This document shows, piece by piece, positions 10,929-21,203 of a stretch of DNA of 64,000 nucleotides. Below the pieces are notes generated by a model. It searched no databases, was not told the DNA's origin, and saw only the letters and a program-made list of their open reading frames with translations. The DNA is taken from assembly GCA_034406715.1 (NCBI GenBank), contig CP137864.1:1612001-1676000 (forward strand), read 5' to 3'. Origin of the DNA: Rhodotorula mucilaginosa. Lineage: Eukaryota; Basidiomycota; Microbotryomycetes; Sporidiobolales; Sporidiobolaceae. Position 1 is the stretch's first letter; each line of letters begins with the position of its first letter. Made by a program: the position numbers and the translations under genes.

Positions 10929-12383
10929 TTAGATTTCGGGGATCGCGTACGACCTCGAGTCGGAGCCTGAACCTTGTACATGATAAGGGTAGCGATGGTT
11001 CTGCGCCGTATTGGAATGGTAGGCCGAATCGTCGAGGGATGTCGTCGCTGCGCCGGCGCTCGAGCGATGCGCGGCGGGGAACCCGCTCGACGACGGCGAG
11101 AGGCTCGGCGGCGGTTGCAGTCCGGCGCCGTTCGAGCTGTAGTCGACCGGGAAGTCACTCGAGTCGGCAGAACGGGGGGCCGGCGGAGTGTAGTACCGCG
11201 ACTGGGCATAGTCGTGCGACGACGGCGCGTCCCACGTGGCGGCGGCCGAGGCCGGATGATATCCGTATCCCGGATTGTACCGGTACCCGTACGGGTCGTA
11301 AGGCGCCGGTCCGTACGGACCGTAAGGGCTCATGCCGTAAGGGTATTGCGCCGTCGACATGTTTTCGGACGAATCGCGCTCGTCGTCGAGGGGCGCTTTG
11401 CCCTCGTATTTCTGCACGCTGGCGGCTGTCGCTGCGTCTGCTCGCCGCCGCGCGCCACGTTCCCGGCGCCACAGGTAGAAGAGGAAACCGAGCAGGCACG
11501 CCGCGACGACTGCGCCGATCGAACCTCCGACGATCGCGCCAATGTTGGGTCCGCTGTCGACATAATACCCGCCCGGGTAAGTGCTCGCCGAAGATGTCGG
11601 CACGCTCTGCGTGCTGACATAAGCAGCTGCGTGGATGAATCCCACCGTCAGATGAAGAACTAGATACGCGGCGAGCCAAAGGGATTGAGCAACTTACGGA
11701 CGTTGGTCGGCACGGCTTCAATCCAGGTCGACGTGACCAAGTATGGGTAGTAGCTGTCGCGACGAGGATACTGTAAGGGGGGCGGGATTCCTTCCGCCCG
11801 GAAATGAACGCTTGCAACTCACCCAAAGCGAGCATCCGGACCGATCTGGGTGATCGAGATATTGTGCTGCCCGTACGGGAGAGTACCGCTGCTCCAAATC
11901 ACCTGCAGACCGCTGGACAAGCCCGAATCGTTGTAGAGGTCGACTGTGTACGGTATGGAGTTGTCCAGGGTGAGGAGGCAGATACCCCGATCCGCCGTGC
12001 GTTCGGCGAGGTAGACTGCGGCGACGCCGGTGAAGGAGAAGGTGACGGCTGCATCGGTCGCGTTCGAGTAGGCTGGAGAAGGGCACTGTCAGCGCGGGGT
12101 CGGTGTGCGTCTCTCTGTGGCTTCCATCTCACCCTGATAAAAGCCTTGAGTGGTGTCGGAACGCCAAGTGCCGGAATCTGCATCGTCGGAAACTCGCGTC
12201 AGCCGTGGACCCCAGCCGGTATCGGGGCCGCGCGCACGTACAAGTGAGCTGGGTAGAGTCGGACGAGATGTTGTGCGTGACCGCGCCCGTGATGGCGCCG
12301 TCGACTGTGCGAGGTGCGAACGCGAGCAGAGGGACCGACGACGCCGCCCACCTCGCGGGCATCCACAGTCTCGGGCGGGGCAT
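10929..12383 (-). CDS. Single-pass membrane protein with extracellular galactose-binding-like domain
   Basis: Five exons, in coding order: 12383-12242, 12177-12133, 12072-11823, 11753-11698, 11626-10929. An N-terminal signal sequence (MPRPRLWMPARWAASSVPLL) is followed by STQLTYSGTWRSDTT, AAVTFSFTGVAAVYL and LPYGQHNISITQIGPDA. This is the pattern of a widespread basidiomycete family whose ectodomain resembles galactose-binding/jelly-roll folds. A Ser/Thr stretch leads to GAIVGGSIGAVVAACLLGFLF (one membrane helix), then a basic stop-transfer (YLWRRERGARRRAD) and a cytosolic tail rich in Tyr, Pro and Gly (repeated PYG/PYD motifs), Ser and Gln. Topology is therefore ectodomain out, tail in. The family is common in fungi but has no agreed function; a surface-sensing role is only a guess. 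Position next to the HMG gene looks incidental (convergent). Confidence 0.82.
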
Positions 12384-12931
12384 GACTGGTCGTAAAGTAG
12401 AGAGGTTACTGTCACGCGGTTAGGGAGCGTCAGTTCCTGCGTGCCGTGTTTCGTGGCCTCTAGCTCGTCGTCCGCCGCCACCTCTCGCAGCTTTCTTGGC
12501 GCTCGCCCCTCGTCACAGCCGCGTGGCCAGATACATGGCGGTAGACTTACCTGTTGAGTTCACTACCGCAGAGGTCCGCCTTGTCCGACCGCTCCGGGCG
12601 TAGCTGTGCCGGCTGTGGCGAGGCGTTCTCGTCGCGCAGTCACAATGCGAGGATTCAGGTCGCGGGCACCACGCTGAGGACAGGGCGAGCCGGTAGCTGT
12701 ACGGCGTGAGCTTAGGCAGGGCAAGGGCCCAGTCAGCCTGGCTGCGCGTCGAGTACGTCGAGAAGGGTTTTCGGTCGGAGACTCCGGACAGCTGCTCGCT
12801 TCCGGTCCCCGACAAAACTAGAGACATTCCACTCGCGTATACAGTCACGCCAGGAAATGGCAAAAGAACTGCCTGTGTATTGACAAAGGAACAAGAGATC
12901 TATTCGACTCTATCCTGAATAAAGAAATGCT
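12384..12931. other. Intergenic between two minus-strand genes
   Basis: 548 nt upstream of the membrane-protein start (12383) and downstream of the oxidoreductase stop (12932). Short open frames on both strands have no recognisable product. Confidence 0.5.
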
Positions 12932-14689
12932 CTAGAGCTTGCCCTCGCCCTTGTGGTACGCCGCCTCGACGTTCTGGTCCTCCTTCGGCTTCTCCTCCGC
13001 CGGCTTCTTGCCGAGGATCGTGTCGACCACGTCCTGCACGACCTTCTCGTCCGTCATGTCCGGCAACGGCTTGCCCGTCGCGATGCAGCCGATTTCGTAG
13101 ATCGCAGTGCCGGTCGAAAGCGCCGCCGGCTATTTGCAGAAGGGGAGGCAGTCAGATTCGCTGCATGAACCGCCGTATGTACATGTGGGTACTCACCGAC
13201 TTGTTGGGCTTGGCGCCCTCCGACTTGCCCTCGATCATGTCGCGGATCAGGAACGGCTCGCTGCACAGCGGGCGAGCGAGACCGACGAGGTCGGTCGAAC
13301 CCTCCTGCAGCGCCTGCTCCATCGCCTTCTTGGAGCGGAACCCGCCCGTGACGCAGATCGTCGCCGACTTGATGACCGGCTTGAGCGCCTCGGCAAACTC
13401 GATGAAGAACGCCTCGCGCTTCTTCGTCGATTCCTTCTTGTGGTCGAACGCGAGGCTCTCGTACGTGCCTGCGGATAGCTCGATTAAAAGTCAGAAGCAG
13501 ATTCCCGACTCGTGAGAATGGCGGATCAGTCCGACATACCGCCCGAGAGCTCGATCAGGTCAAGACCGGCGGCGTCGAGCCACTGGCAGACCTGCCTGGA
13601 CTCGTCGGTCGTCAGGCCGCCGTCGGAAAAGTCGGCCGAGTTGATCCTGAACACGCACAGATCTTGGTCAGCAACGGTATGATACCGACGAGAGGAAAGA
13701 GCGTGTTACTGACTTGATCGAGAGCATAAACTTCTCGTCCGGCACCCGACGGCGGATCTCTTCGATGATTCGCTTGATGATACGGTAGCGGTTCTCGAGC
13801 GAACCACCGTAGTCGTCCGTGCGTCGGTTGACACGCCCAGAAAGGAACTGAGAGAGGAGGTAGCCTGCGAGAGTGAGACGAACAAGGTCAGGAAAAGAGC
13901 TCGTGCGAAATGAGATGGCAAGAGGGGCTTACCGTGAGCCGAGTGCAGCTGGACGCCGTCCGCGCCAGCCTTGTAGAGAACGTCGGCAGCGTGACCCCAT
14001 GCCTTGACCAAGTCGTCAATCTCGGGGACCGTAAGCGGGCGGGGCTTGGCAAAGGTCATGCCGCCAAGAGGCGGGCTCTGCACATCCGACGACGAGACCG
14101 GGTTCTTGTTGACATCCTCCGAGACCTGACGACCGCCATGGGTCGTCTGGCCGATCACGAGCGAGCCGTGGGCTTTCGCGGCGGCAATGACCGGCTTGAA
14201 GGCCTCGACGGCGTCCCACGGAGACTTTGCGTCAATGATGGCGTTCTTCTTCGCCTCGAGGTCGGTCCGCGAGACGGGCAGGTTGCCCAAGACGATCACG
14301 CCAATCTTGCCCTGTCGGCAAACATCCGCATCAGTCTATGCTGTTCGGAAGATCGCCACCTCGCCTCGAGTTGGCTCGTATCCTTCGCTGAGGCCTTTCC
14401 GTTCGGAGGTGTTCCCAGAGTAGTTAGGACAGCAAAACCCACCTTTCCCCACTCCTCGTAGAGCTTGATGTACTCGGGAGTCGGCTTTCCACGCTCGTCG
14501 AGGTTGTCCTGGTCGAAAGTGCAGAGACGCTCGGTCTTCGCACGAAGCGTGAGCGGGGTCAGCTTTCTTTTCCCCTTCTCGCCAGCCCGACCATAGAGAA
14601 GATTTGCTCACCATAGCCGACTTGAGCGTCCGCGTCGGCGCTGTCAGGCCTGAACGCTTGAAGGTCCACGGTTCGCCGATCACGGTCAT
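12932..14689 (-). CDS. NADH:flavin oxidoreductase, Old Yellow Enzyme family
   Basis: FMN-dependent, NAD(P)H-driven ene-reductase type enzyme, cytosolic (no targeting signal). Seven exons in coding order: 14689-14612, 14535-14443, 14311-13933, 13864-13714, 13646-13540, 13468-13197, 13129-12932 (425 aa). The barrel signatures are GKIGVIVLGN, QTTHGGRQ, GADGVQLHSAHGYLLSQFLS, NRRTDDYGGSLENRY, LIELSGGTYES and ICVTGGFRSK followed by DLVGLARPL. The SAHGYLLSQFLS...YGGSLENR block is diagnostic for the family, and HGGR supplies a conserved active-site His. The sequence is nearer the fungal NADH-oxidase-like branch than classical yeast OYE2/3. The start ATG at 14689 has context CAAGATG. The first intron acceptor is the less common gaag. 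Substrate is unknown. Confidence 0.9.
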
Positions 14690-15076
14690 CTTGGGTATCG
14701 TGCTGAAGAGTGTATAGGTGGTGGAAGGTGATTCCGTTGACGAGGAAGTAAAGCACCGAAGTCTATGTAGCGAGAAACAGCTAGTCGAAAGAAGTGTATG
14801 GAGAAGGAAGAGACAGCTTGCGGCGAAGCGGCGTCTGGAGACGGCGAAGTCCGAGAATTTTCGGTCTTCTCGGAGTTGCGTCAGCGATCGCGGTCATCAG
14901 CTCAGGTAAGCCTGCAGCTCGATCCGTCGGAAGTTGCCTTAAGCATGGCCGGTATACGCTCCCATATGCGATCTCGACTGAAGCAGATTCGTAAGAACAC
15001 TGTAGCCAAAGGTCAAGGGAGGAAAAGCGTAATCCGTATTGCAACTTCAGTTCGCCACTTCGGCGCCGGTTTGGCA
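14690..15076. other. Intergenic between two minus-strand genes
   Basis: 387 nt: promoter side of the oxidoreductase gene and 3' flank of the aspartyl aminopeptidase gene. No gene seen. Confidence 0.5.
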
Positions 15077-17181
15077 TCAGTCGAGCGATTCCGCGAGGCC
15101 GTCGACGTGCCCGAACCGCTCAAAGAACTTCTCAAACAGCTCAGTCAAGTAGGCCATATCGCGCACGCCGGCCATCTCGCGGATCCTGGAGAAGAGAACC
15201 GGCGTTCGGGGTCAGCCAAAGACAGGGAAAGATCAGAAGGAGAGGTTGCCGTACGAGTGCATCGAAAGGATCGGCGCGCCAATGTCGACTGTCCGCAGAC
15301 CAATCTTGGACACGAGTGGGCCGACTGAGTGACAAGTGGAACGGATTAGCTGCGCAATCGGGAGGGAGGAAAGCTGGGCCGGCATGGAGGGAGGGAGGAA
15401 ACGCACTTGTCGATCCACAACCCATGTCATTCCGAACCAAGTACTCTTGCAACGGAACCTTGGCCTCGGCTGCGACTCGCCGCAGCGGGAAGACGGTCTG
15501 CGAAGTCGTCGCGTAGCGCTGCTTCGAGTTGGACTTGATCGCGATGCCGGCGTTGATCAGCGGGCGGTGGTTCTCCTCGTGCTTGTCGACAAAGCCGGGG
15601 TGAACCGAATGGCCGACGTCGGTCCTGTAGTAAGACGAAACCACCGTCAGACTCTTGTCGCGCACTGTAGAGACACGCTCTGAAGCTAGGGTACGCACGA
15701 GAGCAAGAACGACGAAGCCATCGTGCGTTGGAAAGCCTCGGCCTCGCTCTCGTGCTCATCTTTGAGGGCCACGGCAACGCGCTCAAACACCGACTCGATA
15801 AAGTTGCTCTCGGCGCCGTAAGCCGAGACCGAACCGACCTCCTCGTTGTCGAAAAGCGCAATCATCGAGACGCGACCGTCGGAAGGGGCGGAGGACTGGG
15901 AGGAAGCCACGAGAGCTTGGACGGCGGCGAAGGAGGAGAAGAGGTTGTCGACACGCGGCGAGAAGATGAATTCGTTCTGCGAGTGGTTGGCGCTTGCTAG
16001 TCAGTTTAAAAATTCACGTCTGCGTGGGATGGAACGACACCACTCACCAGAGCTCCGCCGATCGTCGCGGGCTGCGCATCAAACAGCGAGAGCTCAAAGT
16101 CGTGCAACTGAGCCGGCGTGATCGCCTCGCCCGTCTGCTCGCTCAGCGCGCGCGCCACCGTGTGCAACAGAACCGGGTGGTGGTGGCTGCTAATGTCGAG
16201 CGGGTCCGCAAACGAGACCTCGGCCGAAGAGTTGTTCTCTTCGACAAAGGCGCGGTTCAGTTCCTTGCTCGCGAGCGCGAGGATCGGAACCTGCTGCGTC
16301 TCGGTGTTGTAGAAGAACTTTTCGTTCTGATTCCGGTCGAGGTGGATCGCGATCGTCGGCATGCGGAGGATCGGCTCGGCGATGCTGACCAGGTGCGACG
16401 AGAACTTGTCGGTACCGTGCGAGACCGTGACGCGACCTGTAAGAGGGCAACAGCGTTAGCCAGTCCTTACCAGCGCGTTTTGTCCTTCTCCGCACGACCG
16501 ACATACCGGCAATTCCAAGGTCTCGGTCCATCCAGGTTGCCCACAGTCCGCCGCCATATGTCTCAACTCCGACCTGCGAGTAGCCGACCTTTTCCCGCTT
16601 CGAGACGGGCTTGACAATGAATCGCGGCGAGTCGGTGTGGCAGCTGCAAAAAGAGTCTCGGCGTTTCAGCAACTCCGCCGTCAGATTCAGGATGGCAGCG
16701 TCAAGTCTGTGCGCTTTGAACTGTGCGAACTTCGCTTATGGCCATTGACGCGTGCGTAGGGCGAGGCGGAGAAGAACGCACCCGACGACCGAAATTCCGA
16801 GAGGCTTCTTGTCCGCCTTGTCACTTTCTGGCGGGACGGTGAAAGCGATGATGGAGCTCTGTATGATGGCCGCGTGTCAGTCGATCGGGTTCCGGTCTTC
16901 GGTCGGCAAGATTATGAGACGGACCTGGTTCCTCGTGACGAAATAACGACCTCCGTGAACGATCTTGCCGCCCGCCCACGAGTCGCGTTCGCTCAGGCTG
17001 CGTGCACGGATAAAGTGTCAGCAAGTCACTTTTAAGCTGTGTACAAGCGGACTGACCGAGTGAAGCCGGCTCTCTCGAGGCGGACTACCGATTCGTGTAC
17101 GGCATGGAACGGCGTCGGACTGGCGTTGACAAACTCGACAAAGGCTTGGGCGGGTTTGAGCGCAGATTCGGGAGTCGCCAT
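15077..17181 (-). CDS. APE4: Aspartyl aminopeptidase, M18 metallopeptidase
   Basis: Zinc aminopeptidase that removes N-terminal Asp/Glu from peptides; the yeast Ape4 relative is cytosolic and delivered to the vacuole on starvation. Nine exons in coding order: 17181-17057, 16997-16925, 16858-16782, 16643-16507, 16436-16048, 15976-15699, 15624-15407, 15324-15255, 15185-15077. Metal-ligand and catalytic motifs of the family are visible: GCHTDSPRF, RVDNLFSSFA, FDNEEVGS and STDVGHSVHPGF, plus NAGIAIKSNSKQRYAT and NDMGCGSTIGP near the C-terminus. The N-terminus (MATPESALKPAQAFVEFVNA) starts directly with the catalytic fold, with no presequence. An in-frame GTG about 70 nt upstream would add a presequence-like stretch, but there is no upstream ATG. 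All introns are short GT-AG. Confidence 0.92.
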
Positions 17182-17478
17182 GGTCTGCAGCAGCGACGAA
17201 TACGAGCGATGAGGACGAGGTGCGTGTGCGGTGGGGATCCGGCGGAGCACAAGACGGAGGAGCGGGCGACCACGAGCAAGCTGGTGAGCCGGGTCAGGAG
17301 GGGCCTGATGCAGTCGTAGCGCTCAACTGCAGTCACGCACCATAGGCTTCCTCCGGGGCGGGGAATGTTGAGGGCAGTCGAGGCACGCGGCTCCTCGCGC
17401 TCTCCATGCGGTTTATCGGCCGACAGAAAAATGTGAAGAGTCTATTCTTGTATATTCACAGGTCTAAACGATATATGT

Positions 17479-19157
17479 CTACTTGAGGGCTCGTCTAGGG
17501 ATCGCATCGAGTACACTCCCTCCGAGCGTGACGTCGAGCCTTGCACACGCGACAGCGAGGCGAGATGCCTGAACCTGCGATTGCGCGCGAGAGATCAGCC
17601 TCCAGCACGACTTCTGAACTGCAGGGCGAGACGACATACCTCGAGTCGAGTCGGCGGACGCTCCTTGAGAGCGAGTCGTGCCGAGGCAGGGCGAGCGAAA
17701 GCCGGAGTAGGAGTCGGCACCTCCAACTCGAGCCTCCGGAGCGCGCTCGCAGCTTCGCCTCCCTGCCCCGCCTCAAACAGCAGCGCTTCCACCCACTCAG
17801 CGACGAGCGCACACGTGTCGGCGGCTCCGCGAACCCCGGGAGTTCCGGCGTGCGGGCCGCGGAGAGCGAGGTGCTCGAGGTGGGGGTTGTGCGCGTGCAG
17901 GGCGACGAAGAAGGGTTGCGAGAGGACGGCGGACGAGGAGCGGATCGTCAGGGAGCGGAGGGAGGGCAAGTTCGAGAAGGCAAAGCCGAGTTCGCGCTGC
18001 AGTTTGACGACTTCCTGGTCAATTACGGATGTCGGCTTGAAAGGCAAAGAGGGAAAGTCGAGCGACGCACGCTTGTGTAACCGAAAGAAGTCCACTCCAA
18101 CACTTCGAGCGTGCTGCACACGTTCATCGACAGCGCCGCGGTGACCATGCTGGGATCGGTTGTGCCCGGTGTAGTCCACCAGAGTTCCTTCAGCCCAGCG
18201 AGCGAGCCAAAGAACCGCGTCAATCCTGGGTGGAGAAAGTCCGCTCGGTCAGGCATATGCAATCGAAGTGATGTAAAAGCGCGCCGAGAGCAGCGAAAAC
18301 TCACCGACCGAGTGCGGCTCGCACTGCATCTCGAGTTTCTCCAAACCAGTCCACATTTCCCCTTCCTCGCCATCCCCCATCAACGGCGGAGTCGCCGTTC
18401 CCTCCGAATCACCACGTGACCCACGACCGTCACCGCATTGCCTCCTGTGCGGTAACCGTCCCTGGATCTTCAACGAGCGGATCCCTCGCGCGCCGCCACT
18501 GCATCCAATTTGCGCGAGCGTCACGAGCCCAACGGGGCAGGGATCGTCCTCGACCAGTCGTACCCGGAGTGAGATCCCCCCTTCCTCCTTTGGGCGATTA
18601 AACGCGCGAGAGCGTAACGGGGAGGACGAGGGTGAGGCGGGAGAAACGAGTCGCTGCCACTCGGTTCCGCTCAATTCGAGATCGACCCGTTCGACATTCT
18701 CGAGCGCGTCAAACGCCGCTCGAAGATATCCGTCCGGTACAGATCGAGTGTCGGCGCCCTGTGAGGACGCCGGCCGCACCGTCACCCGTTTGACCAACCC
18801 GCCGATCCACTGGCACGCTGCTCCTTCCCGCTCGTCGACGACTTTGCCGAACCGCTCGAGTCCGTCCAGCCCTCCCTCGAGTTCGATATGGTGATACGCG
18901 TTCTTCCTCGTGAACGGGAGTAAGGACCGACAGATGGGGATCGAGCGCGGCGAGAGGTGCAGCGCACTCTCATCCGAGAAGTCGTCTTCCTCTCCGCTCG
19001 CAGCAGCTGACGGATCGGGACCGGGATGAAAGATCTGGGCGAGGAGTTCAGGTGGGAGAGTATGCAGAGCCGCTCGAGGAGGATGCGGAGCGCGACGGGG
19101 AGTCGGCGGATTCCGGCGAGCCGTGACCGGTAGGGTGGCTGACCGTTCCATGTCCAT
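17479..19157 (-). CDS. F-box-like protein of unknown function
   Basis: Four exons in coding order: 19157-18305, 18225-18071, 18014-17640, 17574-17479 (492 aa). Near the N-terminus, ALHTLPPELLAQIF followed by ICRSLLPFTRKNAYHHIEL resembles the degenerate F-box start common in basidiomycete F-box/LRR proteins. The remainder has loosely repeated leucine segments (LKELWW, LEVLEW, LPSLRSLTIR, LEHLALRG, LRRLELEV), suggestive of an irregular leucine-rich fold. If the F-box is real, the protein would bind Skp1 and act as a ubiquitin-ligase adaptor; substrate unknown. Two ATGs lie together at 19157 and 19151; the first is used. If the last intron (17575-17639) is not spliced, the fr­ame stops at 17595 instead; the spliced version continues with coding-like sequence. 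Confidence 0.65.
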
Positions 19158-19913
19158 TCCGGCGGCGAAGTCTACCAGCCGAATGGGGTAGGGAGATATG
19201 ATATAGCCGAAAAACGATCGGGAGGGACGACGATATAGGCCTGAGGGTCGACGATATAGGCCGCGTATAGAGGTGTCGACTTGACTCGGCCGGGTCGAAC
19301 GTCGATAACGGTGAAGAAAGGTCGTTCCGTGCGCGCAGCTGTCGGTGCTCGAGAAGCAGGATCGAGGCGGGAGTGTCGAGGCTAGCTGCCCGGGGCGATG
19401 CTCCAACGAGACGAAGCGAGCGGCGCGCGAGTGCTGCTCAGGAGAGCAGTAGATCTGGTACACCCGAGGAGCCGTGGAGAATAGAGGATGCGGCGGCCGG
19501 CATCAGTTGAGTCGTGCTCAGCCATTCCCGCGGAAGGCTGCTGATGATGATGATGCTCGATCGCGTCGGTGTGCACAACGGCCGAAGCTGCTGATCCTGG
19601 GGGCGCGCGGTGGCACCGGGTGGATATAGAAAAGGAGAAGAAGGAGTCCCGCATGATGTAGTTTATCGAAGCGATCGACACATGGACGTGCCCTGAGCTC
19701 GCGCCGTGGCACAAAGAGAGCTTTTCATCTTGCGATGATGAGTTCGGGAGCTCGCGGGCTCGGAGATGAGTCCTATGAATCGGGTCGGTCCGGTTTCGAA
19801 TGCATGGCTTTTGGGCTGGAGGGGAGGTCGGCGGGTCGAACCTCGAGCGAGCGACATGCACATTGGAACGGGGAGAAGCGGCGCATTTCCTTCAGAAGCC
19901 CAGGCGAGGCCTT
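19158..19913. promoter_or_regulatory. Upstream region of F-box-like gene
   Basis: 756 nt between two minus-strand genes. It contains a 21-bp tandem repeat at 19221-19262 carrying a TATA-like core (ctatat on the coding strand), 65-105 nt before the F-box gene ATG. No other gene supported. Confidence 0.5.
19221..19262. repeat. 21-bp tandem repeat upstream of F-box-like gene
   Basis: Two adjacent copies, 19221-19241 and 19242-19262, share cgacgatataggcc and differ at two positions by eye. A third, degenerate gatatagcc copy lies at about 19199. On the coding strand each unit contains ggcctatatcgtcg. Confidence 0.8.
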
Positions 19914-21069
19914 TTACTCCAAGTCCGATGCCTCGGTAGGTTCAGACACGGAGGAGGAGGAGGGAGTCGCGGCTTGGACGGCGGGCAGGGCGAGCTTGTG
20001 CGCGCGGCAGAAGCGCAAAAAGGTCGCGGGCGGGGTCGCGTTGGCCGTCACGCGGTGGCGTTTCCGCGTCTCCTTGTCCCAGGTCTGACCATGTCACACA
20101 CCAGAGCCTTTTGATCAGTACTCGGTCGGGAAGGAGAAAGGATGGGACGCACCCAGAACGAGATGGACGCGGCGTGGAGGAGGACCGAGTCGTGCGGGAG
20201 GCCGACCTCGTCGAGCGCTTCGACGTGCCGAGCATCTGGCGCGAGCTTGAAGTCGCCGACGATGGGGGCTGGAACCGGAGGGAATCAGTGTCCGAGTGTG
20301 TGACGGTGGGAAGTCAGAGCGGCTTCTTCACCTTTCAGGACGTCGGCGCAGTGGACGCGCAGTTGGTGTTTGCGTGCGCCGACGAGGGGTTCGAGACGGA
20401 GTAGGCTATATTGCGGCTATTGAGGCACAGGGTGTCAATACCGGGGGGACTTTCTCTGCACTCCACAGTAGGGACTCACGGCCGTCGCGAGACATTCCCA
20501 TCTGGTGGACGCGGCGAGGGTGTCGGCGTCGGAGTCGTCCGGCCAGGCGATGCGGACGCGGTCATCGTCGACCCTGAGTCGGTGATCGACCGTGCCCTTG
20601 TACCCTTGTTTGAGTTGCCCGTGCACGACGGCGAGGTACTCCCTTGCGATTTGACCCTGCTGGAGTTGTTGCGAGAGTCGGGCTGCGACTTGCTTGGTGC
20701 GGGCGACGAGGAGGCAGCCTGTCGTGGCTTTGTCGAGCCTGTGTACGGGATGGACGTCGGGTCTGCCGTACGTTGCGCGCAGGTCTGAGTAGGGTACGCA
20801 AAGTTAGTTGTGTTTGTGGGGAGAGAGAGAGAGTGTCGGAACTTGCCTGCGAGGAGCGAGTCCCACGCTGATCTCTGGGCTGATCCGTGTACGCCTTGGA
20901 TCGCTACTCCGCTTGGCTTGTTGAGCACGAGTTGACTTGGGTCCGAGTAGGCGAGCGAGGGAGCAGCAGCGGGTCGACGAGGAGGAAGAGGAGCTCTTTT
21001 GAGGTTCGGACGAGGCTGCAGTTGGGCGGTCGAGGGCTGTCTAGCGTGTCTGGTGATTCTAGTTGCCAT
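19914..21069 (-). CDS. RluA-family RNA pseudouridine synthase
   Basis: Isomerises uridine to pseudouridine in RNA. Five exons in coding order: 21069-20847, 20784-20480, 20416-20332, 20268-20153, 20084-19914. Family motifs in order: LVLNKPSGVAIQGV, then VHPVHRLDKATTGCLLVART, whose Asp is the catalytic residue, then REYLAVVHG, LLRLEPLVGARKHQLRVHCA, APIVGDFKL and LLHAASISFW. The first ~40 residues are basic and Pro-rich (MATRITRHARQPST...), compatible with a mitochondrial presequence, so a mitochondrial rRNA/tRNA target like RPUSD4 or Pus5 is plausible but unproven. The first intron appears to use a GC donor (GCAGgcaagt at 20847/20846). The C-terminus is Ser-rich. The gene is divergent from eIF3a across 134 bp, which suggests a shared promoter for two translation genes. 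Confidence 0.88.
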
Positions 21070-21203
21070 TCTCGATCTCGCAGGCCCCGAGTGAGAGCGT
21101 CCGAGGGTGGTTCAGCCGCAGGCGAGGTGAGCGCGCTGCAGCAGAGCGACTCGCCGTCTCGCTCTCCCGACACTCGCAGCCCTCGTTGCCAGTGAGCGCC
21201 AAG

